Source: Ooceraea biroi
Lineage: Eukaryota > Arthropoda > Insecta > Hymenoptera > Formicidae
Direction: 5' to 3'
DNA: 64,000 nucleotides
NCBI RefSeq assembly: GCF_003672135.1
Contig: NC_039510.1
Coordinates: 11,656,001-11,720,000 of the forward strand
Each line of letters opens with the position of its first letter. Position 1 is the stretch's first letter. The notes below the pieces were generated by a model. That model had not been told where the DNA came from, made no database searches, and saw only the letters and a program-made list of their open reading frames with translations. A program made the translations under genes and the position numbers. Shown here one piece after another: positions 1 to 13,678 of this stretch.

Positions 1-2184
1 GTGCACGCAGCGCACTGCTTCATCGCTACTTTAGCGTGCATTTCTGCATATTCGCGTTTTACGTCAGTGGCAAGGCTGGTTAAGCGAAGCTTAAAATTGA
101 TTAAAAGTTTAGCATGCTGTCTCCCGTCTCACTCGCTACCGCCCGAGGGGTTGGCCAAATTTTGTTAACCGTGTCTAAGCGCCTAACGCGGGGTATGCTG
201 AAAATTCGAAGCATCAGCCGCCACCCTCCGTGCGTGCTCCCTCGCTCGATCGCGATCTCGTTAATTTCCCGAAAATCGACACTCAGCCGGACGATTTACG
301 GCGCAGCGGAGACAGAGTGGACCTATCGTGCGAGCACGTCTTTTAGCAACGATAAAACGACGGCGCGGCCGACTGTAAATGCGACCGTAAAGCCGGCAGT
401 AAACGGACGTTTAAGCCCGCGAGCCCCGCGAATACACCGTCGACGTTTTACGGTTGGTGTACCCGCACCCTTCGTGCCCCGAAAAGGGCTCCGGACGATT
501 TCGCGCGCCGGTGGCGCACGGTGACGCGTAAATCGCGCTAGCACGTTCGTGAAAATAAGCGCGAAATTTGTGGCGTGTCCGGGCTATCGAGGTCACTCGT
601 CGACAGTTTAACTTACGACAGTGTCACGACGATCTCGCTCAAAGAGATCCCCGAGAAGAGCGCGAAAAGCGAACGTCGCTTTCCCGAGGGGTGCTTTTCA
701 TGGGAATTGATAAAGCGTTTGCGATCGGCAGGGAGTTTAATAGCTGTTATATTGAGCGCCGGAGCTTTACGTAGATTGTTACTCTCATCGTTCACTTAAA
801 TAGAGACCTTGCCATTACTGAGTTTAGTACGGAGTTACAAGGTACCTGTTGGAGCAATATATATATAATGAAATGCTTTCCATTTATTTTTCCTTTTTTA
901 AGAATTATAAAAATTAGATAAATTGGAAAGATCGAGGCAAACTAGTAACTTCGAATTTCAATTAATCTGATTACTTTATTTAATGTTTATTCAATTAGCA
1001 TTTATTTTATTTAATGCAATTATTGAATCTTATTTCTCTGACACGAATAATTCACTTTTAAGAGTTATCATTTCGATTTCATTTTCTCGTACGAATTGTC
1101 TAACTGGATCTCAAGAGCGGTGAAGTCTCCTTGTTGCTTTTATGAGCCGTTGTGGCGTTGATTGGCCGCACAAAACCGTATGACTCGTAAATTAAATAGA
1201 GGCAAGCGAGAGCTAGGGGCGGATGGGGTCGTGACAATTTATCCGGGAATATCTAATTCGAGAACGAGATTTTGTGCTTGTTCGCGCAAGAGTGGAGACG
1301 GTGCGGCGTATCGTTCGTACCCCGTCCATAAAAATCCTCTGCGAAATTCGTGATGCATCGGGGCGGGCCGGCCGGCCGTATTGCGAAATCGCTTCGAAAT
1401 CGCTGCAAAAAGTATCAAGGGAGATTTTCTCGCACGTTGAATAAACGGTACGCGTCGTCGCGGACGCTCGCGCCGCTGGCGACTAATTTTTCAGTGACGT
1501 TTTTTTAATACATGCGTTTGCGGACGCGAGCGTTGCGAACGAAATGCCGACTTTGCCAATCAAATCGAGATACATCGCGGCTTACCAATGCGGTATCTTT
1601 TTTTTATTTTTTCGAAATTCCATTGCTAAAAAAGTACCGGATGCTATGCATCGACTACAAGCTATCTGCGGTTATGATCCATACCGTCATCGCGATTTCG
1701 TTGTAAACTGTAACAATAAATGTTACAGACACAATGTGCATGGATTTGACAATTGGTGACAACGTATTTAATAAAGGACGCTTAAATAAAATAGAGTTTG
1801 TCACTTCAATGTTTTGTGTAACACACGCATCAGACCTAAATTAATATTGCTGTTGCTATCGAGATGCTACCTCTATTTTTATGAAATTTTATTTTTTTAT
1901 AGTGTAGAGTAAATCGCATGCTGATACACGTTGCAATTAATGAAAGAGGAAGAGAAGAGAAAAAAGGCTTTGTACAACCATCTTGAAAGAAATTGTGGAA
2001 ATGTAGAAATGTTGTACAAAGTATAACATTTTTACATACCTGCTGCCTTAACATTAGTAGAATTAAATCCGTGACAGCTCTCTGAGCGGCCACAAATGAA
2101 GATGTTCCTTTTATAATGCCGCAAATCCCATTTTACTTCGCGCTGGTGTACGAAGCTTTGAAGTTTGAACGGCAGAAGAAATTC

Positions 2185-2214
2185 AAGAGAGAAAGAGAGA
2201 GAGAGAGAAAGAGA
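2185..2214. repeat. (GA)n-rich microsatellite
   Basis: GA/GAAA-rich purine tract. It produces a Leu/Ser-rich spurious ORF on the minus strand. Confidence 0.85.
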
Positions 2215-4284
2215 ACTCTTTAAAGAGACAGCGTGCCTATTAAATAATGCGTACTTCTTACTCCTTAAACGTACCATCCTCGGATTCTGCTGACTTCCTA
2301 CGCTTCGAAATACGAAGGAAACAGAAAGTAAGATGTTGCCTCCAAAATAAAATAACGCTTTCAAACTCGCATTTTTGTTGCGGCGGTGCATCAGATATTC
2401 TTTAAGCATAGAGGATAATCAATCGAATATATTACGTGGGAAATAAGCTAACTCTCTTTTTTGCCTGAAAAAGTCGTGTATGTTTGACATGTATATATGG
2501 ATACTTCTGGTCATTTCCATCCTTTGTCTGAACAAAAAAAAACGGGCGAAACTCTGCATACAATTTTTCGACCCACTCTATGTACAATGTAACACGTATA
2601 TGTTTCAAAGCCGGAAATGGAAACGGAAATAATGGGCTATCCATGCGAAAATTAACGTTATGTTACAACCTGGCGAATGCTAGTGCATACAACTATCCTG
2701 CACATACAGGTCGGTCCAGCAATATAATATTTCAGACTTTACTCTTGAAAAAATGACTCTTTATTCTAAAAATTAATAACTTAATAGAATTTTTTTATAT
2801 TTTCTCGATTATATCATCAAGCCGATATTTCGGAGTAAAAAGAGATAAAGAATAAGGGACTTGTTACAAAGAGAACGCTCGATTGAATAACAAAATCTTA
2901 CTCTTTTCATCAACTTACGCAAATATTATCTTTTTAGAATTTCAAAATTTAAGATTTGGCTATTGAAACATTTATATTCTTGCTCCTTCCTTAAATATCT
3001 ATTGTCAATTAAAATCGCAGAGATTTTAGAAGATCCTGTATGAAAGCCACGAAACTATCATGAAACATTAAAAGCGTACTGACTGTATCAACTGCCCCTT
3101 TGATCGCTGCACATGATAAAAGGTATAAAATTGTATAAAAATGATACGATCTTTTCAGGATGTTAGAATATTAAATTTTGATTATTGCGGACGGTTGTCT
3201 CTTCCATTATTCCATAGGCGATTCTAAACGTTGCTACGTAAACGTTGTACACGATTTATTTCAATAAATTCGTCGGAGTCGCGCACAGAGCGTTGTCGAA
3301 TTTCAATTCGCCGTAACAGACAACAATTTTTTCGATCAACTTTGATGGAAAATCCGGCGTATTTATTTGCTGTAATCGTACATGCTCGCAGGACCAACTT
3401 ACCAAAGCAGTCACAGTATCCGTGTGTGCCAAACATTCCGATACGTTCCTATTTTTATTTGCGATTCCCCGTAACATTTCACTCGGAAAAGATCGTATCT
3501 GAGAAGATAAAATTTTATTTCAAAATGCGAAACACGTGCATTCTCCGAATGGAGACCTTTGCTTCTCGTTCGTGTTTCGCCTCGGTGGTGGTTTGACTGC
3601 GGCTCAAAGATGAGAATGCAATAAGCAATAAAATACGACTGTTAGCAGAATGATGCGACTAGTTTCGATATGATAGAAAATTAAATCCGTATTCTGCTTC
3701 CATAAGAACGAGGATTTACGCAAATCTTTAACGATAATAAGCTATGTAATAATAATACAAAATATATATATATACGATTATAGAATCAAAGTTTTTCCTA
3801 ATGTGTCTGACAAAACCTGTTAAGCAATGTTGCGTTATTAACAGAAATGAGATTGGCATTTTAACATGCTTGTCTTCATAAAAAGAGAATAAAAAAAAAT
3901 AGAGACTCGGCGCGCAGTAAAAATGCGGAACATCGTTATTTTTCCTTCTTCTCCTCCTCCAGTTCTCCTCGTTCTCGAAAACGTGGAAATGGCATCAATG
4001 AGCAATTTTCGATCGGAAAAAGGAAAGATACGGACCGCATATTACGTAGATCGTTTAGAAAAGTACTCGTGTTTCGTGGCACCTTAACGAAGGGACTTAC
4101 ATTGAAAGGGAACCAATCGGCAGAAATCGGTCGGTGCGCGCTCTCTCTTACATCATCAATCTCCGCGAAGATTGCGCAACGAGCGGAGACGACAACGGTG
4201 GCGGTTCGCGTAAAATATCACCGAAATTCACGGCACGTAAAAGTAATCGAGTGCAACGGCTGATGTGTCGAAAAACTGCGATAA

Positions 4285-4325
4285 GAGAGAAAGAGAAAGA
4301 GAGAAGGAAAAAGAGAGGTAAAAGG
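4285..4325. repeat. (GA)n-rich purine tract
   Basis: Interrupted GAGAAA/GAGAGA run on the plus strand. Confidence 0.7.
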
Positions 4326-6265
4326 GAACAATACGAATAGAGCGAGTCCCAAGTTTATTGACGAGCTGTTACGCGCTGACATTTGACTTTCCGGCCGTTT
4401 TGCACGTACAAGGCATTTCCGCGGTCGTGCACAGCCGTGCAGTCCGGAACATGCATTCCACGTACACGCGTTTAACAATCTGTTCAAAAGAGAGAAAAAA
4501 AGAAAAAAACAAGAAATAAAAAAGCCGAAATTTTAGTCGTATTTCCGCAAGCTGCTCGCGCGCGTTGAGTTTACAGTCGGCAGCTGAGTCGTTGGGTAAA
4601 AACGACTTGTCCGCGACGACGTTACGTAAACCACCCCGACCATCGGTTATTAGTGCCAAACCTAAATCCATCGCTAAATGAGTAACGATATCTGCGCGTC
4701 AGCGAGCATGATTAAGACAACTGTATATATACGTACATGTATGTATTTGCATGTGGAAACGTCGACTTTGCAACGTGACAAAGTTGAACGTTAATAAGTG
4801 CAGTGCGAGAGGATCCATTCTGCCTGTTCGTCATTACCGGTCTCTTGCATGGATTACGTAATATTAAAACGACGAGAGCGATGACGATATTAAACGAGAT
4901 GTATTGTGTAATAGTGCGAGAAAATGTACAGATTTATAACACATGTATAAATTTTGACCGGAAATTTAATCTCAGATCCGTCGAAAATGATTATATGAAT
5001 TTTCATTCGAAGTTTAATTACCAAGATGCAATGATATTAAATAATAAAATTGTCTTTTCAGTGGAAAATTGCTTTTTCTACCGAATAAAAGTGATTATCA
5101 GAATATATTGTGATCAAAATTATAATTAGCAAAAGTAGAATCAAATCATGTGACTTCGATTATCAAAGTATGGTGCTCATGTCGTCGAGTTTTACCAAGT
5201 TATGATTCGAAATAGCGTGAGATGAATAGGGAAATATTTTCGAGATCCGCATTCGCTTGTAAAAGCTTCCGTGCTAAATGCAAGTTGGCGATGTACATTT
5301 AGCTTCCACGGTGATAATACTAAAGCGCTGATAACCGCTCTCTGAAGCATAGCGGGCGCCGCCAGCGATGTTTATCATTTTCGCTAACTGACAATTTTGG
5401 CAGCCGAGATCGCCCGATTTTACCCTCTTTCGCTCCCGCGATGATTTACCGTACGTGCCACGACATAAATTAACGTGATATATGCACTCGTCATCTCATT
5501 CGTTTCCATTCGTGGTGGTTCGAACGAAGTGTGTTTACGCGACATATGAAACATGCTGAATTGCGATATTGTAATATTAAGTCGAGATAAAACGGCCGCT
5601 AAATTGTTAATTGCCATAAATAAAATGGACATAGATAAACTGAAACGGAATGGATAAACACACTGCTGCTACAAATTTCAGCAAATATTCACACTTTAAT
5701 TCATCCTCTTCCTCCGCAGAATCTAATATTCTAAAACGACATCATTATTTAGAGAAAACGACGTTGGATATTAATTTACCATTTCCCACGTACACGTAAC
5801 GCGCGCGCACGCGTTAAATTAATTGACAAATGTCCGATCGAGTCTCAAAATCCAATTATACGATAAATAAAATAAAGAATTTAATTTTCCTTAAACCTTC
5901 AGAGATCCTCCCTAAAGTCCAAACACCAAGTGAAACTTCAAACAGAACGTGAAATGAGACAGAATTTAGAGAACCTAATCCCGCACGGGGTTTCCTAAAA
6001 TTATTTTCGGGCGACGTGGGTGATTGATATAGAGGATGATTAATTAGGAGCTCAGCATGTCAAAGCGTTTCGTTTCTGCCGGTGCGGATGGCATTATCGG
6101 CATAACGACACGCTTGTCTTGCCGCGCACGTAACAGGTATCACGTGTGCGACATATTAGGGATATTAGATCGGTCGTGCCGGGTCTCCGGCCAGGGAATT
6201 ATTGGCGATTAACCAAAAATACGGAAACCGATATTCCCCGGACCCCCGTTAGTCTTCCAACGTGA

Positions 6266-6307
6266 ATGACGACAAGGACGATGACGACGGCCGCGATGAC
6301 GATAACG

Positions 6308-6338
<31 letters not shown>

Positions 6339-6358
6339 TGACGATGACAAGATGATGA
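6266..6358. repeat. (GACGGC)n / (GATGAC)n repeat
   Basis: Degenerate GAC/GAT triplet region with a near-perfect GGCGAC hexamer core at about 6307-6336. The minus-strand translation is a Val/Ala run, which I regard as a repeat artefact. Confidence 0.85.
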
Positions 6359-6514
6359 TCAATTATCGCGAGGATTAATCGCGGGAAGATTCGTTGCGGC
6401 ATCAATTTATCGGCTTGTCAAGAAGTTTAACAGTGAAATGATTCTCTCTGAAAATTAATTATGCCCGCTGCCGGCACTATCGGACAATTTCTGTCGTGCT
6501 TGATTTATACCGAT

Positions 6515-6542
6515 GTTACGTTACGTTATGTTACGTTACATT
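6515..6542. repeat. (GTTAC)n pentamer repeat
   Basis: About five to six copies of a GTTAC-type unit, one with a T for C change. Confidence 0.8.
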
Positions 6543-9399
6543 AGAAGTTTGTGAATGCTATCATGTTTTTTTATCTTTGGTAAATTAATTAAATCGGTGA
6601 GCTAGAAAAATCTCTCTCTTTGACCGATGTCGATAATTTTATTTGGAATATTGTGCGCATATACATGAACGAATCATATCCGCGCAAGGAATTGGTAGTA
6701 AATTGGGAATACGAACCTCAATATTTCTTCTTCTTTCAGATTCAACTACGCTAATTACTTCGCTGCCTCTCGCAAGTTTCACTCAAGGCGTTGCACATTT
6801 CAAAGAATTTCCCCGACGACGTTTAAACAAATTAGCCGACGGCTTATTTTAATTGCCTGCTTTCGAGCCTCGACATATTGAGATTAAAGTAAAGTATATG
6901 GCGGAGAATACATAAATGTGACTGTGTGATGTGGTAAAGCCACATGGTAAAGTCATATTCACAATATTCAAGCATTTTTATATTTTACAGTCCTCACAAT
7001 ATTCTCTCATAAAAAATATAAATTTGCAGAAACATTTATATTAACAGATTATATTATTCTCTGCGTCATGAGAACTCTTATATGACTAAACTCTTCGTCA
7101 TGTACAATAAAATTCAAAAAATCTTTCCAGATCATAAGATTAAACGATTCATCCCCCGCATCTGCCGCGATCAGCGAATTTTGCGTATTTCCCCTGTGAT
7201 AGCAGGGGAACGGACCCCTCAACGATCGGCGGAAATTTCGCATTGCTGGATTCTGACGCGGGCGGCCATCAACCGACTCGTTGTCCGAGTTAGGCTCGTC
7301 GGATCGATCCTGGAGTGGCGGCCTTCCCAGGATCCCAACCCGTAATCGTGTTCGAAATAAAGCGGGGTTGATCGCATCTCCTCGCGTCGCTCGAGGAGCT
7401 CTTGAAATTAATTAAAAGATCTCGCCGTCCTGTCGAAAAGAATTTCGCGCGGCCGTTAATCCTTGTTCCCGTTCCCTATCTCGGGAAAGGAAAGGGCTTT
7501 GCCCGCGAAAGGAGCGTTTACATAAAGGGAAGTAAGTGCTTGCATGTTAAAAAGTGAGAAGTGGCCTTCTAAAATTCTTTGCGGTGGAAAATGTGCGCTT
7601 TTGTGCTCAGTCCTACGTCGGAAACTCTCAAAGATGAAAAGAAATTTCCTACAAAGCTGTACGATCTTCAATGCAAGGAAGGAGCAATCGTAGTAATAAT
7701 TATCACGGCAGAAATTGCATCATAGTCAAAGAAGCTGTCTGAAAAATCTAATAGATTCTGTTTTCATTTTATTTCGTTTGCTGCGAGGTTTTATTGTTCC
7801 GTCGCATCGATCTAAGGAGACGCGATGCATTTATTTCCACCCCGCTGCGGCACCCACGGACGTCGCGTAATCGAAAGACCGCGATAAGAAGAGATTTTCG
7901 GTATCGACGTGTCACAGGATAACAGTATTCCACTACAAGAAGAGAGAGAATGGATCTCATGCTGTATTTCCGGCGGGGTTCTTATCCACTGCGGTCGAAA
8001 GGTGCAATATCGTGGTCGCGTTTAAACTTCGGTCGTTGTAATTTCACAACTCGTATTCTCTGTAATTCCGACCAAAACTCGAAACCGACGAGTGCTTGTT
8101 CGTGAAATTATGGATAAACTGTATCCTCCAGCTAATTAAAGCAAAATCGCATTTAATAAATATGTCTAATTAAAGGCCATTATACGTATACTCAATAATC
8201 AAACATTGTTACATATCATATATATTTTATATTTGCGGTTATTGCTATTAAACTTAAAATATCCATTAGAATAAATACATATACCCCGATTATTTGTAAT
8301 ACTCTCTCCGTGTTGTAATGTAAATATATTATAAATTAAAATGTGGAAATTAAGTTCTCGAGACTGCACGTTCTAGTTCAGTGCAAGAAATCCGTGCTGC
8401 TGTACTTCTACAATGGTGCACAGTCTGATTATATTCACGAAAGTCGGTATTTATTTGCATAGGACAGGGCGAATGGTGGAGCTTTTTCAGCTAAGGCAGA
8501 AAATAGCGTTTTCGAAATATAGCGACTAGGTCGACCACACTCGACGACGGGCTATGACCTTCGTTTCGCGTTTACGAAATTCGAGGCCGGAACATGTATA
8601 AGTGAATCGATTACCGATTCAACGGCATTGACCCGGTTTTTTGGAATATTTGAGAAGCTCTTAGCATCATCAGTTTCGGATGCAATGTACCTGCATAGGG
8701 CGAGCGCGGAAACGCGCTCGTTTCTTCCTTCCACACGATCATACGACGAATACAATCAAACCGGGATCAGCAAATCCAGCAAATTGGATCGATGCCGTTT
8801 TGCGGTAGAGAATTTCTATTATAGCGTGTGAATATTTCGAAAACGCGTATTGGTTGAACGAGTAAACCCACGTTGGCAGCGAATAATATATTCCACGAGA
8901 ACTTCTTTATGGTAATTCGCTGTCGCGTCGGGACAAAGTTAAAGGAGTTGGCGAAACGAGAAGCAAATATGTTTAACGAGAACGCAACTGAGAACTGAGC
9001 ATATTTAGCCTGCTACTCACGTATACGTCTCAAGCATCGTTCGTTTCCACAATTGATGAATAGTACTCCGAGAAAGGATACGTAAAGTACGAGATAATTA
9101 ACAAATTATTTATCGTTCCTGCGATTTGCATCATTTCCTTTTAAATTACCATATCTTATTGATCGACCGGTAATTATGCCGGTACATATTCAGTTATCCT
9201 ATAATTCTCGGGGAAGGGATATCCGGAGGTTCCCGCGGGGCAAAATGCGTCCGCACGTCGTCGTGCCCGTCGAATATTTCGACCATTAGGACGTCCAGGA
9301 GATTAACTACCCCAGCCTAACTACCCCAACGCCGAAGAAATTAATTGCCGGTGATGCACAGGACGTCGATCCTGATGATGACCAGCAGTAATCCATGAT

Positions 9400-9443
9400 G
9401 AACGAACGAACGAACGAATAAACGAACGAGTAAACGAACGAGT
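9400..9443. repeat. (AACG)n tetramer repeat
   Basis: About ten AACG units, interrupted by AATA and AGTA. Confidence 0.85.
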
Positions 9444-12400
9444 TTCCTCGATCCCGGAAGATCGAGCGATCAAGCGCGGTGCGCGGTGCTCGCGCGTTAA
9501 TTAATTTCCGGCCTAACGAAGTATTTGGCAGCCGGCCGCAGATTCGTCGTTGCGGGACACGACGACGTACGACGTAGACATACGACAGGTAATTTTCGGT
9601 AGCAATTCGATTTCGCGAAGGATATCGGATACAAGGGAAATGCGAGGCCGGCCACGATCCAATTTCGCGATTTTCATCGGACTCGCTTTTCGCCGCTTAT
9701 CAATGTCGGTTATCTGCACTGCAAAATAACGTTCGACGGTACTTGAAGTAACTGCAAGCAAAAGAAGAAGCCCGTGATGTGTACTGATTGAGTGCGATAG
9801 AAGTGAATTAATTATTGGATATTTATTTTGAAACAATCGTTTCATTTTGTTGTTTTGATCGAAAAAGAAATCGATGATGTAAAAAGTGCAGATGTGCAAT
9901 ATCGAAATCAGAGAAAAATTGATTAGCTTGTCTATTAAATGTTGCAACGTCGTCAATTGAATCGCAAATTGAATGACAATTTAGTATTAATTGACTAACG
10001 TGCAATTCATCGATTTATGATTGCACAATTTACAGGGGACGCGCGTCATCGGTATCAAATATTCCGTATCGTTAATTAATTCTATGTTAAAACGATGTTC
10101 AAAACGATCGGCTTTGCCATGCGCCGACTACCGAGAACAAGCCGGAAAAGTAGGAAATTAAAAATAATTATCTCGAATGAGCAAAGTTTTCAATGATTTA
10201 ACATTCGTTCGCGACTATTCTAAGATAGCGTTGCCATGCGCTGAAAACGGTTCATAATTGGCAGCCAAATACAATTGCCAAGGTGCAATAATTATCAGGC
10301 CAATACATTTTTGAATAATATCAGCATTGTGATGAAACTCACTGAAATGATACATATTATCAGTGGTTTAATTACATGGTCAATGGTATTATCATTTATT
10401 ATTCTAGCTATTAAATTATTGCATTTGTATTAATTTCCGATCATTTATCAGAGCCGCATCGATCACAGTATTTATATTAAATATTAATGCTTTGTTATAC
10501 TTATATACCATCACCATTCATTGAAAAAACGAATTTTAATCTCTTTGAAATAGTATAATATCCGTGACCGAAAAAATTTTGATTTCAGCAATAATTCAGT
10601 TATCTGTCCGAATGCAGGAATACTTTTATGTATTCCTAATTTATGCGATGGCTCCATAAATTGCGCAATTCCTTTCGCGTAATTTTGCCGCGTAATCATG
10701 ATTTATATTCTTTGCGCACGCTCCTGCTCACACGCACACACACATACAGGTACACTGACACGATGTACGCACAACGCTCAGAACAAAGCCACCCTATCAC
10801 GTTAAAGTCATTAATATCACTTTACCCTTTCGTTGCCGCGGCAAGATCGTACCCCATCGCCGGAAAATGATAAATCTCGCGTCTCAGGATACTACTCGTG
10901 GCCTGGATACCAGAAACTGGTTGTCGTTTTACGTCGATCTTCCTGCTCTGTTGCAATAACTCGATCTCTTTCGACAGATCGAAATTTTCAGTTCGAGGGA
11001 AAGAGCAAGAGCGAAGCGAGCAGCGTGGCAAATGCGTCTAAAATCGATAGCCGACAATGACAAATCCACGATTCTACTTTTAATCAGTCCATTTTGACCA
11101 ACGGCGGTCTTAATTCCTCATCGATCGATGAGAAAAATGACTCTCTGCGAAGGATTAGGATCAGTAGAATGTAAGTTCAGTTTTCTGCGCGCTGTAGAAA
11201 TTGATTTCGTGACGATGGAAACGTTTCAATTGGCGCAAGGCAGACTTTTTCAATTCGCGTGAATGGCAGAATTTTGTACTGATTTTGTGAGACTTTACTT
11301 GCAGATTCAATGCATATCAGGACTAACGAGGGATTATGTAGGAGCATTTAAAAATAGAAGATCATACAGTCCAAATATAATATTTAATAAAAATTAAAAA
11401 ATATTGAAATTAATCTATTTTACTGGTTTAACCATTGCATTTAATAGAAAAAGTTTTAGTTGCCATTAGCATCGATAAATCCACAATCGACGCATGACAG
11501 AATCTGCACTTGTCACGGACTTGCTGCCAGAAGTATTACGTCGGGAACTTGTAACAAGTGAATATTGCAAATTTTGATTATACTGAAAAAATTAACAAAT
11601 GAATGCAAATGATTCATCAAAAATGGGATTTAACGAATGCATTTTCACTATTACGCTTTTACTTTTCTTTTTTGCGGTCAGTCTCGGTTTGATCAATTCT
11701 TTTCCTCGACTGATACTTTAGACAGTCCAAAAGTTTGTGTATATATTTTCCAACCCAAGACCCGTCCGACTTTACAATTTAAATTTCGCTCTTTCTACTT
11801 TCGGGTATGGCTGCTTATTTGGGAATGCGTATTGCTAGTTTGAATTCTTGCCTGGATTGTTCTTACTACATCGCGACATGTTACCCTCAATATCCATTTG
11901 TATGAACTACATATATACATGTAAATTTCGAAAAATTGCTCATTCCAGTTATGTAACAAAACTCTAAACGTTCTTCTTCTGATTGATAATAAAAAGAACA
12001 TATAATATTTATGCACTCCATATTACAATTGTTAAAAAATTATCATTTATTCAAATAAATTGTTTAAATTATAATTTCTTGCTGACGTAAAATGTTAAGA
12101 AAATAACTAATCAGTAATAATCAAAGTAGCTAATTGTTATTCTACTTTAATTTTTAATTAAAAATCTGAAGACTTGTTTATCCAGAACCATTTTCTTATG
12201 GCTGGGACAAGAACCTTTAAGGAGATTTATCAGTCACGACGAGAAAAGTGGGCATTAGCCGGGCATTAAGAGCGCAAATAAGCGCGCCGTGTTTAGTACA
12301 GCGAAGTATCCGGCAGCAAGTAAATTGACTACATTTTTCAAGCGTTTCCCTGGTACGTGCCCTCACGTTACCCTCAATGCGTTTTGTTCTTAAGGGCAAA

Positions 12401-12557
12401 CGCAGACGTAGCGTGGCAATAATACTCATTTAATCTCAATGTTAAGATAAATTAGTAAATTCAAGTGAATCAACGAATTAAAATAAATCAGATATCCAGT
12501 AAATTGAGAATAAATCTGAGAAACGTGTGAACTAAGATAAAAGAGAGATAGACTCAC

Positions 12558-12726
12558 CGATGGTCGTTATCACAGTGAGGGAATATAAAAAAGCGCCGGC
12601 GAAGGTCCACTTATTTTCGTCCCTGCCGTCGTACCCGTTTTTTATGGCCCCCACCATCGTCTCCTGGTAAGTCTCGAGGATGTCCCTCACCTTTGCCTTC
12701 CAGAGCTTTTCCGAGAATACATTTTC
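12558..12726 (-). CDS. K2P-A exon 2 (cap helix 2, first pore helix)
   Basis: The acceptor is a TGCATGCAG, then ENVFSEKLW. The exon ends in phase 1 after ATC G of TTIG, with donor GTGAGTC. It corresponds to the end of exon 2 plus exon 3 of K2P-B. Confidence 0.85.
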
Positions 12727-13493
12727 CTGCATGCAATATTAACGGCGTCAGGACACCGAGAAAAAATTGCATTATAAATAAAACATACCAGAGCATTGAA
12801 CAAGACGTATATGTATAAATATTAAACAACATTGTTTTACAAATACAGCACAGCCACAGATTTAATTCGTCCCTCCTCGATTCGAAATTAGCAGTCTGTT
12901 TAAGCAATCGTATATAAATTTATCTGATATTTTGACATAAAAATATTCCGTTTATGATTATTTTTTATACAAAACATCTTGGAATGAATGATTTCAAATT
13001 TAACGACGTTCTCACTTTCTCTTTCCTTCTTGACATTTTACGTCAAAGCGAGTCCGCAGAACGAGTTAAAACAGTTCTAGTCGTTTTAGGAAAGGCGAAG
13101 GCTCGTGTGTCCCCGCGTTCCATGCGTCACAATTCCGCCATGGAATTGGTGGGCAACCACGTAACACAATTCGCATAAATCTTTTACCTTGGAGGTCAGC
13201 TCCCAGAGGGTGTCGGCCGTCAAGTTCCTCAGTCTGGTGACGTTGTCGGCGACATCCGGGGTGGTTTTGCCCTCAATGTAGGTGAACAGGATGGCGCCCG
13301 CTATAGTGTAACCCACCACTAGGCACACGATGCCGACGTTGCTGAAGAGGAAGGCTATCAGCGCTCTAGTCCAGTCGGCGATCCGCTCGCCCCACAGCTT
13401 CCGCCTACGTTTCCGGCGTCTTCCGCTTCGGCTGCGATAACTTCCACGCTGACTCCGGCTGACAGACGAGTGGGACGGCTTGTCCGTCTCCAT
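12558..13493 (-). CDS. K2P-A: two-pore-domain potassium channel, first two coding exons only (partial)
   Basis: Predicted plasma-membrane K+ leak channel subunit of the K2P/TWIK family. Exon 1 is 13493-13188 (102 codons, donor GTAAAAG) and exon 2 is 12726-12558, ending one base into a codon (donor GTGAGTC). What is seen: a very basic N-terminal tail rich in Arg/Lys/Ser, TM1 at about residues 49-75 ending near FTYIEG, an extracellular cap with possible N-glycosylation sites NVT and NLT, then the first pore helix WTFAGAFLYSLTVITTIG. The filter glycine is split by the intron exactly as in K2P-B. The ATG at 13493 is the first in frame after an upstream stop. No exon starting with the rest of GYG was found on the minus strand between 1 and 12557, so TM2-TM4 and the second pore lie beyond the left edge or are lost. 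Family assignment is confident; gene completeness is unknown. Confidence 0.88.
13188..13493 (-). CDS. K2P-A exon 1 (N-terminal tail, TM1, start of cap)
   Basis: Opens with ATG METDKPSH and ends in phase 0 at LTSK before a GTAAAAG donor. The frame would run on to a stop inside the intron. Confidence 0.82.
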
Positions 13494-13653
13494 CGGTGCT
13501 GACGACGATGATGATGACGACCACGGCAACTGCTCAAGACGACGTCACTTCGACCGGGTCACCTCGGATCGATTCGTGGGCATCGCGCTTCCGACTCGCC
13601 GAGCATTCTATATTGCGATATCACAATATCGTTTCGTAATACGTGTACGTATA

Positions 13654-13678
13654 TGTGTGTGTGTGTGTGTGTGTGTGT
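13654..13678. repeat. (TG)n microsatellite
   Basis: About 12 uninterrupted TG units, some 160 bases upstream of the K2P-A start codon. Confidence 0.95.

Larger units (their letters stand above)
1..12557. other. No recognisable gene; possible K2P-A intron or 3' region
   Basis: I found no protein family or spliced gene here on either strand. Base composition swings between GC-rich CpG-bearing patches (about 1-570, 1160-1500, 4000-4670, 9200-9720) and AT-rich stretches. Simple repeats are listed separately. ORFs of 60-147 codons here lack domains, many lack an ATG, and several derive from GA or GAC repeats. If K2P-A is intact, all of this is its second intron, which is why a missing third exon matters. 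Confidence 0.5.

Noticed and set aside
2032..2409. 125-codon minus ORF
   Set aside because: Its Ser/Leu run is the (GA)n repeat read in frame, and the rest has no domain.
6199..6405. Val/Ala-rich minus ORF resembling a membrane segment
   Set aside because: It is a translation of the GACGGC/GATGAC simple repeat.
13494..13529. Upstream extension of K2P-A to a TTG codon
   Set aside because: TTG is not a likely start here, and ATG at 13493 is the first in-frame ATG after a stop.
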